Shown here piece after piece: positions 7,869 to 16,671 of a stretch of DNA of 40,000 bases; position 1 is the stretch's first letter; each line of letters starts with the position of its first letter. Origin of the DNA: Opitutales bacterium (lineage in GTDB: Bacteria; Verrucomicrobiota; Verrucomicrobiia; Opitutales; JABSRG01); contig JABSRG010000029.1 in NCBI GenBank assembly GCA_013215165.1, forward strand, positions 1 to 40,000. The letters are read 5' to 3'. The notes under the pieces were generated by a model, which ran no database searches, was not told the DNA's origin, and saw only the letters and a list, made by a program, of their open reading frames with translations. The position numbers and the translations under genes were made by a program.

Positions 7869-10709
7869 TCAGGCGTTCTGAATATCGGCAAGTGCCTGGG
7901 CACTTTGGCTGGAAACGGCTCCCCATACGTCAGTTTCGACAAGCTCGGGAACCCATTTCCAACTCCTTGGACAGCGCACCCAGCCCGTCACCTCGGCGGC
8001 CTGTGCCGTCACCTCCAAAGAACCCGCTTCAGGCGTAGTTTCGACTTCGACAGAAGAGACGATAAAGAGTTCAGCAAGAAACTCAGAAGATATTGCGGAG
8101 AGCACAGCAGCCATCGGGTGGCCATCTGAGATGCGGATTTTCACGCGAGCGTCAAGGGATTGGCCAATTTTTTTATCCTGCCGCAATCCTTCAAGGACGT
8201 CATTGACCTGCTCCTGCTTGAATCCAAGCACCTCATTCAGCCGTTTATACGGCTCGGGGTGTTCAAAATAGTCTCCGAGTGCCGGCCAGTGTCGCAAAGC
8301 GATTGCGTCTTCTACGAAGTCTTGATCCTCTTTGAAATAGGACCAGGCTTCGTCGGTCGTAAAGGGTAACATCGGCGAGAGCACCGTCACCAAGGTTTCA
8401 AAGATCTGATGCAATGCTGTCTGCGATGAGCGTCGCTCGGGTGACGCAGGAGACCAAGTATAGAGCCGGTCTTTGAGGATATCATGATACGTCGCTGACA
8501 ACGTAATACTCACAAAGTTTGCAATCAGCTGGTAAGCTCTGTGGAATTCGTAGCGCTCATAGGCCACCTCAACATCCTTTACCAATAAACCGGTGTGGTG
8601 TAAGGCCCAGGCATCCAGTGGAGTCAGCGCATCAGGCGCAACCGCATCTTTACCCCAATCGAAATCATAGAGATTCCCGATCAAGAAGCGGAAAGTGTTA
8701 CGCAGTGTGCGATACGTATTGCCGACATTTTTAATAAGCTTGTCTGAGACGGGGATATCCCCACGGAAGTCCTGCGAGCAGATCCACAGGCGCACCACAT
8801 CTGCCCCAAACTTCTTAATGTAAGCATCCGAAGTCTGGGGTTTGGTTTTAGTGCCGTCAGATTTTGAGATCTTAGAGCCATCTTCGTTGACGATGTAACC
8901 ATGCGTAACGAGTTGCTTAAACGGGGCATCTCCATGGGTAAAAATGCCAAACCATAGCGAAGACTGAAACCAGCCTCGGTGTTGATCGCTGCCTTCTAGG
9001 TATAAATCCGCAGGGCGACGCAAGTCCGGATGCTTCGCAAGCACGCCATGTTGCGAACACGCGGAATCTATCCAGACGTCGAGTGTGTCACGGCCCGGTT
9101 TTAACTCAGATGCAGCCGGCCAGTCTTCGGGAAGATCGACACCTAAAAGTATGTCTTCAGCGCTCTGTTCAAACCAGATTTGTGAGCCCTCTTTACGCAC
9201 CTTCTCAGCCACAGCGCGCACGACCTTGGCATCGATATAGGCTTCCCCATCGGCATCGTAGAAGGCGGGAATCGGCACACCCCATGAGCGCTGTCGAGAG
9301 ATGCACCAGTCTGGCCGCGTCTCGACCGCCGCGCCGATACGCTTGATCCCCCAATCGGGAATAAAATCGACCCTTTCTAACGCACCCAATGCCTTTTGAC
9401 GCATGCCGTCTTTATCGAGTGCGATAAACCATTGGTCCATAGCTCGAAAAATAACCGGTGTCTTCGAGCGCCAGCAGTGTGGATACTGATGCTTGTAGGG
9501 GCTGAGCGAAAGCAGGCTACCATTATTCTCTATGATCTGCAGCACTCCCTTATTAGCAGGGGCACGGCCTTTGACCTCGAGCGTGCTGAGTCCCACGAGC
9601 TCTGTCGGGACCTTTCCGTCGTCGACGTAGCACGCGTTATCATCAAGTGGACAATAGACTTCAAAACCATGTTTAAGGCCGGTTAGATAGTCATCCAAAC
9701 CATGCCCTGGAGCAGTATGCACCAATCCAGTGCCACTGTCGGTTGTGACATAATCCGCAAGCACGAGAGGGCTCTCACGGTCGATAAAAGGGTGTTGGCA
9801 GATGAGACCTTCCAACTCCGAGCCCTTCAAAACCCTTTCGCCGATCGTAGCATTTTCGAGCTTCGCCGCTTCGATCAGGCTTTCAGCAAGGCTTTTAGCC
9901 ACGAGGTAACGATCTCCATCGGCAGTAACGATGACATACTCGATATTTGGACCGGCAGCGACAGCGAGGTTAGCTGGCAGGGTCCATGGAGTCGTAGTCC
10001 AGATTACAGTGTAAAGTCCGCTAGTCTCACCGATCTTGTCCGGGTTATTGACAGCAAAACGCACATAGATCGAGGGGCTCGTCTTCTCCTTATATTCGAT
10101 CTCAGCCTCGGCCAAAGCCGTTTTGCAGGGAATGGACCAATACACCGGTTTCTTGCTGCGGTATATTAGGTCTTGCTCAACGACATGTGCGAATGCGATG
10201 AGCTCTTCAGCCTCGTAGTCAGGCTCGATGGTCCAATATTGCTGCTTCCAGTCTGCCCATACGCCCAGACGGCGAAATTGGTCACGCATGACGTCCAGAA
10301 ATTTACTAGCAAAGTCTGCACATGCCTTGCGGACTTCGGCCGGCTCTAGCTTGTCATCACCCTTTTGCCGAAGCTCGGTCATGACTTTGTGCTCAATCGG
10401 GAGGCCATGAGAGTCCCAGCCGGGAACGTTCGGGCAAACAAAACCTTTGAGTCGCTTATAGCGCAGAATGCTATCCTTCAGCGTTTTGTTCAACGCCGTG
10501 CCGATATGCACATCTCCATTGGTGAATGGCGGCCCATCATGCATGATAAATAGCTCACCCGCTCGCGCCTGATCGCGCTCTATAATGCACTCATACACCT
10601 GAGTTTTCTCCCAATGCTCGATGCGTTTGGGTTCGCGCTCAACGAGGTTGCCCCGCATCGGAAACGATGTTTTGGGCAAATTGAGGGTATCTTTCAGGTC
10701 CTGAATCAT
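7869..10709 (-). CDS. ileS: Isoleucyl-tRNA synthetase
   Basis: Class I aminoacyl-tRNA synthetase charging tRNA-Ile in the cytoplasm. At 946 residues it is full length. Visible are the HIGH signature as DVHIGTALNK (residues 66-75), the editing-domain stretch around VIWTTTPWTLPANLAV, the CISRQRSWGVPIPAF and HRGWFQSSL catalytic blocks, the KMSKS loop as GSKISKSDGTKTKP near residue 610, and the C-terminal anticodon-binding helices. The usual zinc-binding C-terminal finger (two C..C pairs) is degenerate: it reads RCPRSWKWVPELV and then VWGAVSSQSA, leaving a single cysteine. Start at ATG 10709. It heads the segment ileS - dksA-like - lspA and may be co-transcribed with the MCE/lipoprotein pair upstream, although the 88-bp gap contains a TTGACT that could serve as a -35 element. 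Confidence 0.97.
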   Translation of the reverse strand: MIQDLKDTLNLPKTSFPMRGNLVEREPKRIEHWEKTQVYECIIERDQARAGELFIMHDGPPFTNGDVHIGTALNKTLKDSILRYKRLKGFVCPNVPGWDSHGLPIEHKVMTELRQKGDDKLEPAEVRKACADFASKFLDVMRDQFRRLGVWADWKQQYWTIEPDYEAEELIAFAHVVEQDLIYRSKKPVYWSIPCKTALAEAEIEYKEKTSPSIYVRFAVNNPDKIGETSGLYTVIWTTTPWTLPANLAVAAGPNIEYVIVTADGDRYLVAKSLAESLIEAAKLENATIGERVLKGSELEGLICQHPFIDRESPLVLADYVTTDSGTGLVHTAPGHGLDDYLTGLKHGFEVYCPLDDNACYVDDGKVPTELVGLSTLEVKGRAPANKGVLQIIENNGSLLSLSPYKHQYPHCWRSKTPVIFRAMDQWFIALDKDGMRQKALGALERVDFIPDWGIKRIGAAVETRPDWCISRQRSWGVPIPAFYDADGEAYIDAKVVRAVAEKVRKEGSQIWFEQSAEDILLGVDLPEDWPAASELKPGRDTLDVWIDSACSQHGVLAKHPDLRRPADLYLEGSDQHRGWFQSSLWFGIFTHGDAPFKQLVTHGYIVNEDGSKISKSDGTKTKPQTSDAYIKKFGADVVRLWICSQDFRGDIPVSDKLIKNVGNTYRTLRNTFRFLIGNLYDFDWGKDAVAPDALTPLDAWALHHTGLLVKDVEVAYERYEFHRAYQLIANFVSITLSATYHDILKDRLYTWSPASPERRSSQTALHQIFETLVTVLSPMLPFTTDEAWSYFKEDQDFVEDAIALRHWPALGDYFEHPEPYKRLNEVLGFKQEQVNDVLEGLRQDKKIGQSLDARVKIRISDGHPMAAVLSAISSEFLAELFIVSSVEVETTPEAGSLEVTAQAAEVTGWVRCPRSWKWVPELVETDVWGAVSSQSAQALADIQNA

Positions 10710-10797
10710 AACGGATTTACGCTGCGGCCGTGCGGCGAAGCGCGTAAAAATGCGTGCTCACTCAACCGAGTCAAGCGAGGGCTAAGGCGACTCAAAA

Positions 10798-11325
10798 TTA
10801 TCGGCGCGCATTAACGAGTTCCTGAGCAACCAATTCGAGCACTTTGCTCCAGGCTTCTGCCGTGGCAACGGGTCCCGTATCAGATACGAAAGTCGTGGAC
10901 GAGAACGCGCCTTTTACCACACCCGTTTCTTCGATCCAATGGTAGTCCAACCAAACTTCAAGTGCACCATTCTCCAAACGAGCCTCTAAAATGTTCACAC
11001 TACAGGCTACAGATTCCTCCGCGTTGCTCCCAAGCAATGCCCGGACGTTTAGGTCAAGCACCCGTTCCACGCCTTTGCCAAAGGGCTCAACCCAGCGATC
11101 AAAATCAGAGATCACCACTGTGGGCCCTTCGGGCAGCGCGAGCTTCTTGTGATCGACCGTGTCTGGAACTGTGACTGCGACAATCGACTCAGGAAAAAGT
11201 GTCACGCCCGGAGTCAGCAAACGAGCTTCCAGTCGATAATATCCCACGCGGTCCGGTTGAGCCTGGAATGTGGAACATCCGACAATCATGAGAGTGATCA
11301 GAGCAAAAATAACGGTGCGTATCAT
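10798..11325 (-). CDS. ABC-type transport auxiliary lipoprotein (PqiC-like)
   Basis: 175-residue predicted outer-membrane-facing lipoprotein. The N-terminus is a lipoprotein signal with lipobox IVGC (acylated Cys near residue 17). The rest fits the ABC_trans_aux/PqiC/YmbA group: a YYRLEARL start, a VTVPDTVDHKKLALP strand region, SDFDRWVEPFGKGVERVL (the W.EP...G..R.L motif typical of the family) and a late FSSTTFVSDTG segment. Its start codon overlaps the stop of the MCE-domain gene upstream (ATGA), so the two are translationally coupled. In the known Pqi and Mla-related systems such lipoproteins dock to MCE rings to move lipids between membranes. Confidence 0.82.
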   Translation of the reverse strand: MIRTVIFALITLMIVGCSTFQAQPDRVGYYRLEARLLTPGVTLFPESIVAVTVPDTVDHKKLALPEGPTVVISDFDRWVEPFGKGVERVLDLNVRALLGSNAEESVACSVNILEARLENGALEVWLDYHWIEETGVVKGAFSSTTFVSDTGPVATAEAWSKVLELVAQELVNARR

Positions 11326-12329
11326 GGCAGATCTGGAGTACTTCGACCCGAAATAAAAGCATTGGGATTGCGTTCGAGATAAGCTGACAAGTCCTCGAGG
11401 CTTTGCGCGGCATTGCGGACGTCTTGGAGGGTAGCTTCCAAGCCACGCACAAGGGATGAATTCGGGTCAGCAGTTTCGTTTACAGTCTCGATCATCCGCT
11501 GAGCAGCGTCCAAGGTCGCGTTAAAACTCATTAAGCTGGCGTTCAGATTTTCCAAGATATCCGGGAGCCTCTTATCAGCACTTTCGGCGAAAGATTGGAA
11601 AGAAGCTAGCGTGCCTTGGATTTGCACAATCAGTTTTTCCATTCGTTGCGGCTCAAGCACCTGATTAAAGCGCTCAAGCGCTGTGTCTACTTGCTTCGAA
11701 AGTTGTGCAATATTTACCTCTTCTATGCGCTGCCCAGCGATGAAAACGAGACGATTGAGATTACTCCCTAGCGTATCGAAATCAATATCGCCAATCCGCG
11801 CAATGGCCTCGGTAGCGCTTCTTGCGATTTCTTGTAATTGAGAGGGAATTGTGGGGATCTCGGGGATCCTCTGCATATTTTGATGGTAGGTGAACGGTTC
11901 GTCAGGATTCGTATAATCAAGCTCAACAAAAAAGAGGCCTGTAATCAGGCTCTCAGTATTGAGACGGGCACGTAGGCCTTGCCGCACCTGCTGCGCGATA
12001 ATCTCCTCATTGCTTACATCAACCGGCGAGCCCAGGTCACTGCTGATGTGCTGATTGTCTAACTCAATAATTACCGGGATTGCGTCCGAAGTCTCCAACT
12101 GATCGGGCACGCGGATTCGAATCTCGTCGACGCGCCCCACAGGCACCCCCTTAAACTTTACCCAAGCTCCCTTCTCCAGTCCGTTCACCGACTCCTCAAA
12201 AAAGAGCACAAAACGAGGATTTTCCTGAAGCATCTTTGCCAGGCCGAAAAACACCAAGCCACCGGCCAAAATCAGAAACGCACCCACGACAAACAATCCA
12301 ATGGTGACTGGGTTAGCGCGCTTACTCAT
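11322..12329 (-). CDS. MCE-domain (MlaD/PqiB-like) lipid-transport protein
   Basis: One N-terminal membrane helix (VTIGLFVVGAFLILAGGLVFFG) anchors the protein in the inner membrane. A single MCE domain follows (residues about 35-140, with VNGLEKGAWVKFKGVPVGRVDEIRI as its hallmark strand pair, and a GLRARLNTESLITGLFFVELDY end). The remaining ~190 residues are helical and contain VNETADPNSSLVRGLEATLQDVRNAA, the kind of tail seen in MCE proteins. The ATG at 12329 is preferred to a TTG at 12344. It is coupled to the lipoprotein gene downstream. MCE proteins form hexameric periplasmic rings that conduct lipids. No MlaE permease or MlaF ATPase is next to it; the neighbours upstream are metal-transport permeases. 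Confidence 0.87.
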   Translation of the reverse strand: MSKRANPVTIGLFVVGAFLILAGGLVFFGLAKMLQENPRFVLFFEESVNGLEKGAWVKFKGVPVGRVDEIRIRVPDQLETSDAIPVIIELDNQHISSDLGSPVDVSNEEIIAQQVRQGLRARLNTESLITGLFFVELDYTNPDEPFTYHQNMQRIPEIPTIPSQLQEIARSATEAIARIGDIDFDTLGSNLNRLVFIAGQRIEEVNIAQLSKQVDTALERFNQVLEPQRMEKLIVQIQGTLASFQSFAESADKRLPDILENLNASLMSFNATLDAAQRMIETVNETADPNSSLVRGLEATLQDVRNAAQSLEDLSAYLERNPNAFISGRSTPDLP

Positions 12330-12420
12330 ACGTACAGAAAACAAAGCGTCGCTGGCAGACTGACAACCCTTTAAATTCGAAGATCTCAGTCAGCTTTCAC
12401 CTTCCAAATGCCTATCCCCG

Positions 12421-13413
12421 TCAAGGGTCCTTAGATGCGTTCAAATCATCGAACTGCTCCATATGGACAGCAGAACCGACCTCACCACGTCGCTTTCTCC
12501 AACGTCCCAAGAGGCCTCTATGCGGACTCAATACCCAAGCCAGAATAAAGACAAACAAAGCGACTACCACCATCGCACCAGCAATACTACAGCCCAGGAA
12601 AAGAGCCAAATGTAGCCCACCTATCGCATAGATACCACCCAGCAGTGTTGCACCGAAAAGCACACGCGGTAGGCGGTCCGACAACAACATCATCGTACTG
12701 CCTGGAAAGATCAGCATGGCAATAACAAGGATCGCACCCACCGCCGAGAAAGCACTGACGACGACGACCGCCAAAACAGCCATGAGTGTGAAATGAATAC
12801 TGCGCACCGGCATGCCGAGCGACTGGCCCAGAGTCGCATCGAACGAAGTCACCAACAACTCCTTATAAAAGAGCACCGTCATCCCCAGCACTCCCAAAGC
12901 GACCCAGCCCATTTGTAAAACAGGGTATGGAACGAATACGCCCGCTACTTCCCAAGCATCTTCGAAAGGCACAAACTCCAGCGCCCCGTAGAGGACGTGA
13001 TTGACGTCCAAGTGCACATTACCCGCAAATACTGTGATCAAAATTACGCCCAGAGCGAACAGGCTCGCAAACACGATTCCCAAAGCCGCGTCCGCTTTCA
13101 CGCGAGAGTTTTGATGGATCAGTTCGATCAGGACAGTCGTCAGCATCCCCGCGACTGCAGCACCGATCAGCATCACGGGCCCCTCCAAAGATCCGGTGAT
13201 CAAAAACGCCACGACCAAGCCGGGCAGGACCGAGTGACTGATGGCATCGCCGACCAAAGCCATACGACGCAAAATCAAAAAACTCCCTACCACCCCACAG
13301 GTGGCAGACATCAACCAACCCATCAGCCAGATCCAAACATACTCGCCGAACCCATCGACCCACGGATCGACAAAAACACCGTGCCAGGAAAACTCAGGTA
13401 TCAGGCTCTCCAT
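12421..13413 (-). CDS. Metal ABC transporter permease (ABC-3 family, YtgD/MntC/ZnuB-like)
   Basis: 330-residue polytopic membrane protein of the ABC-3 permease family for Mn, Fe or Zn import. It has about eight to nine hydrophobic helices and the family motifs ATCGVVGSFLILRRMALVGDAISHSVLPG near residue 40, DAALGIVFASLFALGVILI, FYKELLVTSFDATLGQSLGMPV (cytoplasmic coupling segment) and VGAILVIAMLIFPGSTMMLL. The C-terminus carries about 30 charged residues. Its ATG follows directly on the TAG stop of the preceding permease-regulator gene. It is the second permease of the heterodimer and the last gene of the operon. Confidence 0.93.
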   Translation of the reverse strand: MESLIPEFSWHGVFVDPWVDGFGEYVWIWLMGWLMSATCGVVGSFLILRRMALVGDAISHSVLPGLVVAFLITGSLEGPVMLIGAAVAGMLTTVLIELIHQNSRVKADAALGIVFASLFALGVILITVFAGNVHLDVNHVLYGALEFVPFEDAWEVAGVFVPYPVLQMGWVALGVLGMTVLFYKELLVTSFDATLGQSLGMPVRSIHFTLMAVLAVVVVSAFSAVGAILVIAMLIFPGSTMMLLSDRLPRVLFGATLLGGIYAIGGLHLALFLGCSIAGAMVVVALFVFILAWVLSPHRGLLGRWRKRRGEVGSAVHMEQFDDLNASKDP

Positions 13414-14898
13414 CTAAAAGTCTCCCCGATAAGTGGAGCCCTGCATGACTTCCTGGGATCGATAGAGGCTGTCCATATCGGACATGCTCGGTATCAGCTT
13501 ACCGTGAGGATCGCGGCGCGGATGGTTCAGCCGGCGCTCAAGCGCACGGACCGTATCCTCTCCTAAGATGTGCTCTATACGGTCCGCATCATCATGCACG
13601 TGGTCAGACTGATAGTCGGCAGCGTGGGTAAGGTAGAGCTCCCAGAGCCGGTGGTTCCGGACGATTTGGCAAGCACGCAGCGCTCCTTCGGCAGTGAGCA
13701 CCAAACGCCTGTCTGCTAACAAGGCCCCCTGCTGCGCAGTCTGGGCAGGATTATAAAATGCCAGCCGCGCCGAGATAAGCGCACGCGCCCGTCGTGCGAC
13801 ATCAATCAGATCCTCATTTCGATGTTTGGATAGCTCCCCCAGCGTTACATCGGGAGAGTGGAATTCGGTTTTCTCACGCACCTGATAAATAGAGCGGAGG
13901 AGGTTTTCATCACGAATGCGCCCACTCCGCCGCCTGCGACGGGCTACGCGTGGCAACCACCCATATTTAGGGGAAAGCAGGAAGGAGCAGATGAAGATTA
14001 CAGCAGCAACGACCACCATAAAAGGCCCCGTCGGCAGGTCATTTTTCAAAAAACTGAAAAAACCACCCAGCACCGCACTGACGACACCCACCGCACAAGA
14101 TATCACCAACATCCGGACAAAATTATCGGTCAACAAGTAGGCGCAGGCGGGGGGAATGATTAATAGGGCAGACACGAGCAACACACCCGCAGCTTTGAGC
14201 GATACCACGATTCCGAAAGTCAGTAACACATAAAGCGCATACTCCACCCAGCGGATCGGTAAGCCAATCGACCCAGCAAATCCCGAGTCGAAACTCGATA
14301 CCAACAACTCCTTATAGGATAAAAACACGAAGACTAGGGACAACACAGTCACGACCACGATAGTAGCGACATCGACTTCGCCCAGTGCCGCAGCTTGACC
14401 AAAGAGAAAGTCATTGAGCCCCGTTTTTTCCGCAGTGGGCAAACGCTGGATCATCGTCAGCATGCAAATCCCCACGGCGTAAAATCCAGACAACACCATA
14501 CCGAGGGCCGCATCTTCTTTAAGATGGGTCGTTTTACGGATCGCATTGACCATCAGGATCCCGAGAAATCCAGCGATTATGGCCCCCGTGAACATCGCCG
14601 TGAGGTCCTTAGTCTGATTCCAGAGAAACCCAGCCGCAATTCCCGGCAAAACGGCATGGGACAACGTATCGCCCAAAAGCGCCATTTTGCGCACGACAAT
14701 AAACGCACCCATCAGGCCACAGCATATGCCCATGCACACGGTTCCCAAGAGAACAATGCGGACCGAGGGGTCTTGCAGAGTCCAAAAACGCAGAGCCTGT
14801 TCAGCGAGCGAAGTTTCGACGAGTTCACCGATACGCGCAGCATCTAAGGGGACGAGCACGACTAAAAAAACTAGCCCGAGGAGCAAGCGACGCATCAA
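13414..14898 (-). CDS. Metal ABC transporter permease fused to a DtxR/MntR-type regulator (YtgCR-like)
   Basis: A 494-residue fusion. Residues 1-310 are an ABC-3 permease (CGLMGAFIVVRKMALLGDTLSHAVLPG; YKELLVSSFDSGFAGSIGLPI; GVLLVSALLIIPPACAYLL). After a basic stretch (RRRRRSGR, 320-327), residues 330-405 have the layout of a DtxR winged helix (DENLLRSIYQVRE, then VTLGELSKH and LVLTAEGALRACQIVRNHRL). Residues 405-472 are the dimerisation/metal domain, with NHRLWE, VHDDADRIEHILGE and DPHGKLIPS at the positions where DtxR/MntR place His, Glu and Glu-His ligands. Chlamydial YtgCR has the same architecture; there the regulator half is known to be released and to repress the operon. Here the recognition helix is poorly conserved, so DNA binding is likely but not certain. 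Gene order also matches ytgABCD. Confidence 0.9.
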   Translation of the reverse strand: MMRRLLLGLVFLVVLVPLDAARIGELVETSLAEQALRFWTLQDPSVRIVLLGTVCMGICCGLMGAFIVVRKMALLGDTLSHAVLPGIAAGFLWNQTKDLTAMFTGAIIAGFLGILMVNAIRKTTHLKEDAALGMVLSGFYAVGICMLTMIQRLPTAEKTGLNDFLFGQAAALGEVDVATIVVVTVLSLVFVFLSYKELLVSSFDSGFAGSIGLPIRWVEYALYVLLTFGIVVSLKAAGVLLVSALLIIPPACAYLLTDNFVRMLVISCAVGVVSAVLGGFFSFLKNDLPTGPFMVVVAAVIFICSFLLSPKYGWLPRVARRRRRSGRIRDENLLRSIYQVREKTEFHSPDVTLGELSKHRNEDLIDVARRARALISARLAFYNPAQTAQQGALLADRRLVLTAEGALRACQIVRNHRLWELYLTHAADYQSDHVHDDADRIEHILGEDTVRALERRLNHPRRDPHGKLIPSMSDMDSLYRSQEVMQGSTYRGDF

Positions 14899-15674
14899 GA
14901 CTCCCTCTTCGCGTCAAGCGCATCTTGAGCAGCCACCCCGGATAGGATCGATAAACGCCCTCCGTAAGTTTTCTGCAATATCTCATATTGATACACATCC
15001 TGAGTCTGCCCATACGCCACCATGCGCATATTCAGCAGAACGAGCATATCAAAATACTCGCGCGCGGTAGCAAGGTCATGGTGGACGACCAAAATCGTTT
15101 TTCCAGCATCCTTCAGCTCTCGAAGAATCGTCATAATCGCCGCTTCAGTCGTCGCATCCACGCCAGTAAACGGCTCATCCATAAAATACAGATCACTCTC
15201 TTGCGCCAGCGCGCGCGCTAGAAACACACGCTGTTGTTGACCACCAGAGAGGTTTGAAATCTGACGATCACGAAAGGGCAACATATTCACTTTTTCGAGA
15301 CAGAGCTCTGCCACACGATGGTCCTCGTCACTCGGGCGCTGGAAAAACTTAAGACGCCCGTAGCGCCCCATCAACACCACATCTTTAACAGTAACCGGAA
15401 AGTCCCAATCCACCGACTCGCGTTGAGGAACGTATCCGACACGACGCACTGCCTTCTTGTAGGGCTGGCCAAAGATTTTCACCCAGCCGCTGCTCGCTGG
15501 GATCATTCCCATGATCGTTTTTATCAACGTCGACTTACCGGCGCCGTTAGGACCGAGAATACCCACCAGTTGACCCGCAGGAATTTCGAGATCTACCCCA
15601 TACAGCACCGGCTTTTTGTGATAGGCCACGGTAAGGTCGTGGACTTCCAGAGGCATTGTTTCTGCCGCTACCAT
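14895..15674 (-). CDS. Metal ABC transporter ATP-binding protein (YtgB/MntB/ZnuC-like)
   Basis: Complete 259-residue ABC ATPase that powers the two permeases. Walker A is GPNGAGKST (about residues 40-48), the Q-loop lies at YVPQRESVDWDFPVTV, the signature is LSGGQQQR, Walker B is LYFMDEPF and the H-loop is VVHHDL. The YVPQ..S.DWDFP stretch is typical of the Mn/Zn importer ATPases. It overlaps the fused permease gene by 4 bp (ATGA) and the binding-protein stop by 1 bp (TGATG), so all four genes are tightly coupled. Confidence 0.96.
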   Translation of the reverse strand: MVAAETMPLEVHDLTVAYHKKPVLYGVDLEIPAGQLVGILGPNGAGKSTLIKTIMGMIPASSGWVKIFGQPYKKAVRRVGYVPQRESVDWDFPVTVKDVVLMGRYGRLKFFQRPSDEDHRVAELCLEKVNMLPFRDRQISNLSGGQQQRVFLARALAQESDLYFMDEPFTGVDATTEAAIMTILRELKDAGKTILVVHHDLATAREYFDMLVLLNMRMVAYGQTQDVYQYEILQKTYGGRLSILSGVAAQDALDAKRES

Positions 15675-16585
15675 CAGTTAATCGTCACGCCCAGGACAAA
15701 AGTTTCCACATTGTAGACCAGCATCCCTTGCCAGGTACCGATGTCATATTCTTCTTCATCGGCTTCTACCAAAACACCCGGAGTTCCCAGAGAATCCGAT
15801 AACAACTCGCCTCCTACATAGACTCCACTATCCACGCTGACGCGTTCGATTGCAGCAGGCGACACACTCGATTCTATAAAGATGGCTGGAACGTTTCGCT
15901 CTTTGATGAGCTGCACCATACCCGAGATATCTGCCAAGCCCGCCTCAGCAGCTGTAGAAATTCCCTGAATTCCGATAACCTCCAGACCATAGCGTCGTCC
16001 CAGATAGCTAAACGCATCGTGACTGGTAACCAGAATACGCTGATTATCCGGAAGCGAGCCGAGTTCATGCGCAGCCCAAACATCAAGAAGATGCATCTCG
16101 GTCTTTAGAGCTTGGCCTCGTTCGGTGAATGCCTCCCTAGCACTTGGATCCAATTCGCTCAACAGAGCTACAACACGGTCCACCGCAAGACTCCACAGTT
16201 CCGCGTCAAACCAGACATGGGGATCAAACTGACCCTCGTATTCTGAAGACGGCAGCAAGCGTTCTTCCGGGATCGCCTCGGTCACCGCGACGACCTCGAT
16301 TCCTCGGCGACCCATACGCTCAAACAGATCCCCCAAAAAACCCTCGAGGTTCAAGCCGTGATACACGATGGCGTCTGCACCACTCAACTTGCGCACATCT
16401 GGAGCGCTTGGCTTGTAGAGATGTGGATCTACACCGGGTGCCATTAGGGCATCTACCACCACACGGTCCCCTCCTATCTGGGTGACGAGATCTGCCACAT
16501 GAGTCGTTGTCGCTGTTATCTTAATCTTACCCTGAAGCGAGACCACAGCTACTGTGAGACATACAATTAGCGTAGTAATTTTCAT
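15674..16585 (-). CDS. Metal-binding protein of the ABC importer (ZnuA/MntA/YtgA-like)
   Basis: Periplasmic cluster A-I solute-binding protein. The signal peptide starts at ATG 16585 (MKITTLIVCLTVAVVSLQG). The four metal ligands typical of Mn/Fe/Zn binding proteins can be placed: His in GVDPHLYKPSAPDV (residue 55), His in DPHVWFD (123), Glu in FIESSVSP (238) and Asp in LLSDSLGTPG (264). There is no His-rich acidic loop of the kind found in many ZnuA proteins, which favours manganese or iron over zinc. This is inference from family knowledge. The upstream in-frame TTG start (16630) would disrupt the signal peptide. First gene of the operon, preceded by an 18-bp palindrome. Confidence 0.94.
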   Translation of the reverse strand: MKITTLIVCLTVAVVSLQGKIKITATTTHVADLVTQIGGDRVVVDALMAPGVDPHLYKPSAPDVRKLSGADAIVYHGLNLEGFLGDLFERMGRRGIEVVAVTEAIPEERLLPSSEYEGQFDPHVWFDAELWSLAVDRVVALLSELDPSAREAFTERGQALKTEMHLLDVWAAHELGSLPDNQRILVTSHDAFSYLGRRYGLEVIGIQGISTAAEAGLADISGMVQLIKERNVPAIFIESSVSPAAIERVSVDSGVYVGGELLSDSLGTPGVLVEADEEEYDIGTWQGMLVYNVETFVLGVTIN

Positions 16586-16599
16586 TTTTCTTAAAGAAT

Positions 16600-16617
16600 A
16601 TTTTGAATAATCAAAAT
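16600..16617. promoter_or_regulatory. 18-bp palindrome, candidate metalloregulator operator
   Basis: Perfect inverted repeat ATTTTGA-ataa-TCAAAAT ending 15 bp before the start codon of the metal-binding protein gene, in the only sizeable gap (86 bp) before the operon. Length and AT-rich two-fold symmetry fit operators of the DtxR/MntR/TroR kind, and it would overlap a promoter -10 region or the leader. Assignment to the fused regulator is inference. Confidence 0.45.
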
Positions 16618-16671
16618 GTTTAAAAAGCAATTCCCAAAGAATGAAGCATCAATTTTGTCCAGATTCAGAGA

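Noticed and set aside
10710-10797. T-box riboswitch upstream of ileS
   Set aside because: Only 88 bp are available and no T-box consensus or antiterminator is visible.
13858-15240. Several plus-strand frames antisense to the metal operon
   Set aside because: Low-complexity His/Arg/Gln-rich translations, typical shadows of GC-rich coding sequence; the minus-strand genes are certain.
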